DNA from: Corynebacterium sp. Marseille-P3884
GTDB taxonomy: Bacteria > Actinomycetota > Actinomycetes > Mycobacteriales > Mycobacteriaceae
Reading direction: 5' to 3'
Assembly (NCBI RefSeq): GCF_017942225.1
Contig: NZ_JAGKSD010000003.1
Coordinates: 62,001-126,000 of the forward strand
DNA: 64,000 nucleotides
A model generated the notes under the pieces. That model made no database searches and was not told where the DNA came from. It worked only from the letters and a program-made list of their open reading frames with translations. Positions 63,495 to 64,000 of this stretch are shown here, piece by piece. The position numbers and the translations under genes are program-made. Position 1 is the stretch's first letter. Every line of letters begins with the position of its first letter.

Positions 63495-64000
63495 ATGAGT
63501 TTCGGTGTCTACGTCCACGTCCCGTTCTGTGCGACCCGGTGCGGGTACTGCGATTTCAACACCTACACGCCGAGTGAGACGGAAAGCTCCTACGAGGCAT
63601 ATCTCGTCGCATTGGAAAAAGAACTGGAGCTGGCGGCGGAAAAGGTCGGCAGGACGGCGGACACGGTCTTTGTCGGCGGTGGGACGCCGTCGCTGTTGGG
63701 GGCAAATAGTTTGGGACGGATCCTGACACGGATCAGAAACACCTTCGGATTGGCCACAGACGCAGAGGTGACCACAGAATCGAACCCGGAATCGACGAGC
63801 CCGGCTTATTTCGAGGGACTCAAGGAGGCGGGGTTTAACCGGGTGTCCTTGGGAATGCAGTCGGCGTCGATACCGGTGTTGAAGGTGCTTGACCGCCAGC
63901 ACACGCCGGGCAGAGCCGTAGAGGCGGCGAAAGAGGCCAAAAGGGCCGGTTTCGAGCATGTCAATTTGGACCTGATCTACGGCACCCCGACGGAGACGGA
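63495..64000 (+). CDS. hemW: HemW-like radical SAM protein (partial, runs off the window)
   Basis: Radical SAM heme chaperone related to coproporphyrinogen III oxidase HemN. The 168 visible residues begin SFGVYVHVPFCATRCGYCDFNTY with the CxxxCxxC iron-sulfur motif, then FVGGGTPSLL, TTESNPES and RVSLGMQS. The first position (VHVPFC) and absence of the longer HemN N-terminus favour HemW. No strong SD; the leader is taken up by the nested inverted repeat. Confidence 0.92.
   Translation, partial: MSFGVYVHVPFCATRCGYCDFNTYTPSETESSYEAYLVALEKELELAAEKVGRTADTVFVGGGTPSLLGANSLGRILTRIRNTFGLATDAEVTTESNPESTSPAYFEGLKEAGFNRVSLGMQSASIPVLKVLDRQHTPGRAVEAAKEAKRAGFEHVNLDLIYGTPTET

Overview
The window is a stretch of high-G+C Gram-positive chromosome and is almost certainly Corynebacterium. 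Evidence for this is the actinobacterial gene order ndk - rne - rplU-rpmA-obg-proB-proA and nadD-rsfS-gpgP-degV, an AecD-type C-S lyase near brnQ, the TreS/maltokinase pair, many GTG/TTG starts with good Shine-Dalgarno (SD) sites, and densely overlapping stop/start junctions. I see no rRNA, tRNA, IS element, prophage or CRISPR. The first gene (acyl-CoA dehydrogenase) and the last (hemW) are cut by the window edges.

Layout. 1-2.8 kb: acyl-CoA dehydrogenase and acyl-CoA synthetase (- strand). 3-8.6 kb: small membrane protein, ndk, a Tat-exported PhoD-like phosphatase and a long RNase E/G. 8.6-15.9 kb: an apparent insertion between rne and rplU, which are neighbours in other actinobacteria as I remember them. 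It encodes a protein of eighteen 13-residue Asp/Gly repeats, two dynamin-type GTPases resembling mycobacterial IniA and IniC, an Hsp70-like protein with a C-terminal membrane anchor, an ECF-type sigma factor and a small acidic protein. 16.1-24.9 kb: ribosomal proteins L21/L27, Obg, proline synthesis, a cutinase, NAD synthesis, ribosome silencing, GpgP and DegV. 25-29.2 kb: comEA-comEC-holA-ankyrin-lysE. 29.2-34.3 kb: esterase, rpsT, PemK-like protein, lepA, thpR. 34.3-36.7 kb: an AAA/DUF4143 ATPase behind two palindromes, and an S33 peptidase. 36.7-43 kb: a compact gntR - oligopeptide-type ABC transporter - rbsK operon whose regulator seems to begin at an ATA codon. 43-45.5 kb: flavin monooxygenase and brnQ. 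45.8-58.8 kb: HNH/DUF222 protein, maltokinase-treS-aecD, an orphan nuclease-like gene, an ABC exporter, a lipoprotein, idi, a carboxylesterase, two tiny membrane proteins and malQ. 58.9-64 kb: tandem long-chain acyl-CoA synthetases, a helical unknown and hemW.

How genes work together. TreS, maltokinase and MalQ belong to trehalose/alpha-glucan metabolism. ProB/ProA catalyse the first two steps of proline synthesis. NadD, RsfS and GpgP form a compact conserved block. The IniA/IniC/Hsp70/sigma cluster looks like an envelope-stress module (inference).

The strongest unexplained signal is an 11-bp word, CGTCGATAAGC. I count 22 exact copies on both strands, in different reading frames and in intergenic DNA, where base composition predicts far less than one. 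Other points of interest are RNA hairpins that bury SD sites (44.0 kb and 60.8 kb), nested inverted repeats (21.9, 52.4 and 63.4 kb) and DnaA boxes outside any origin.
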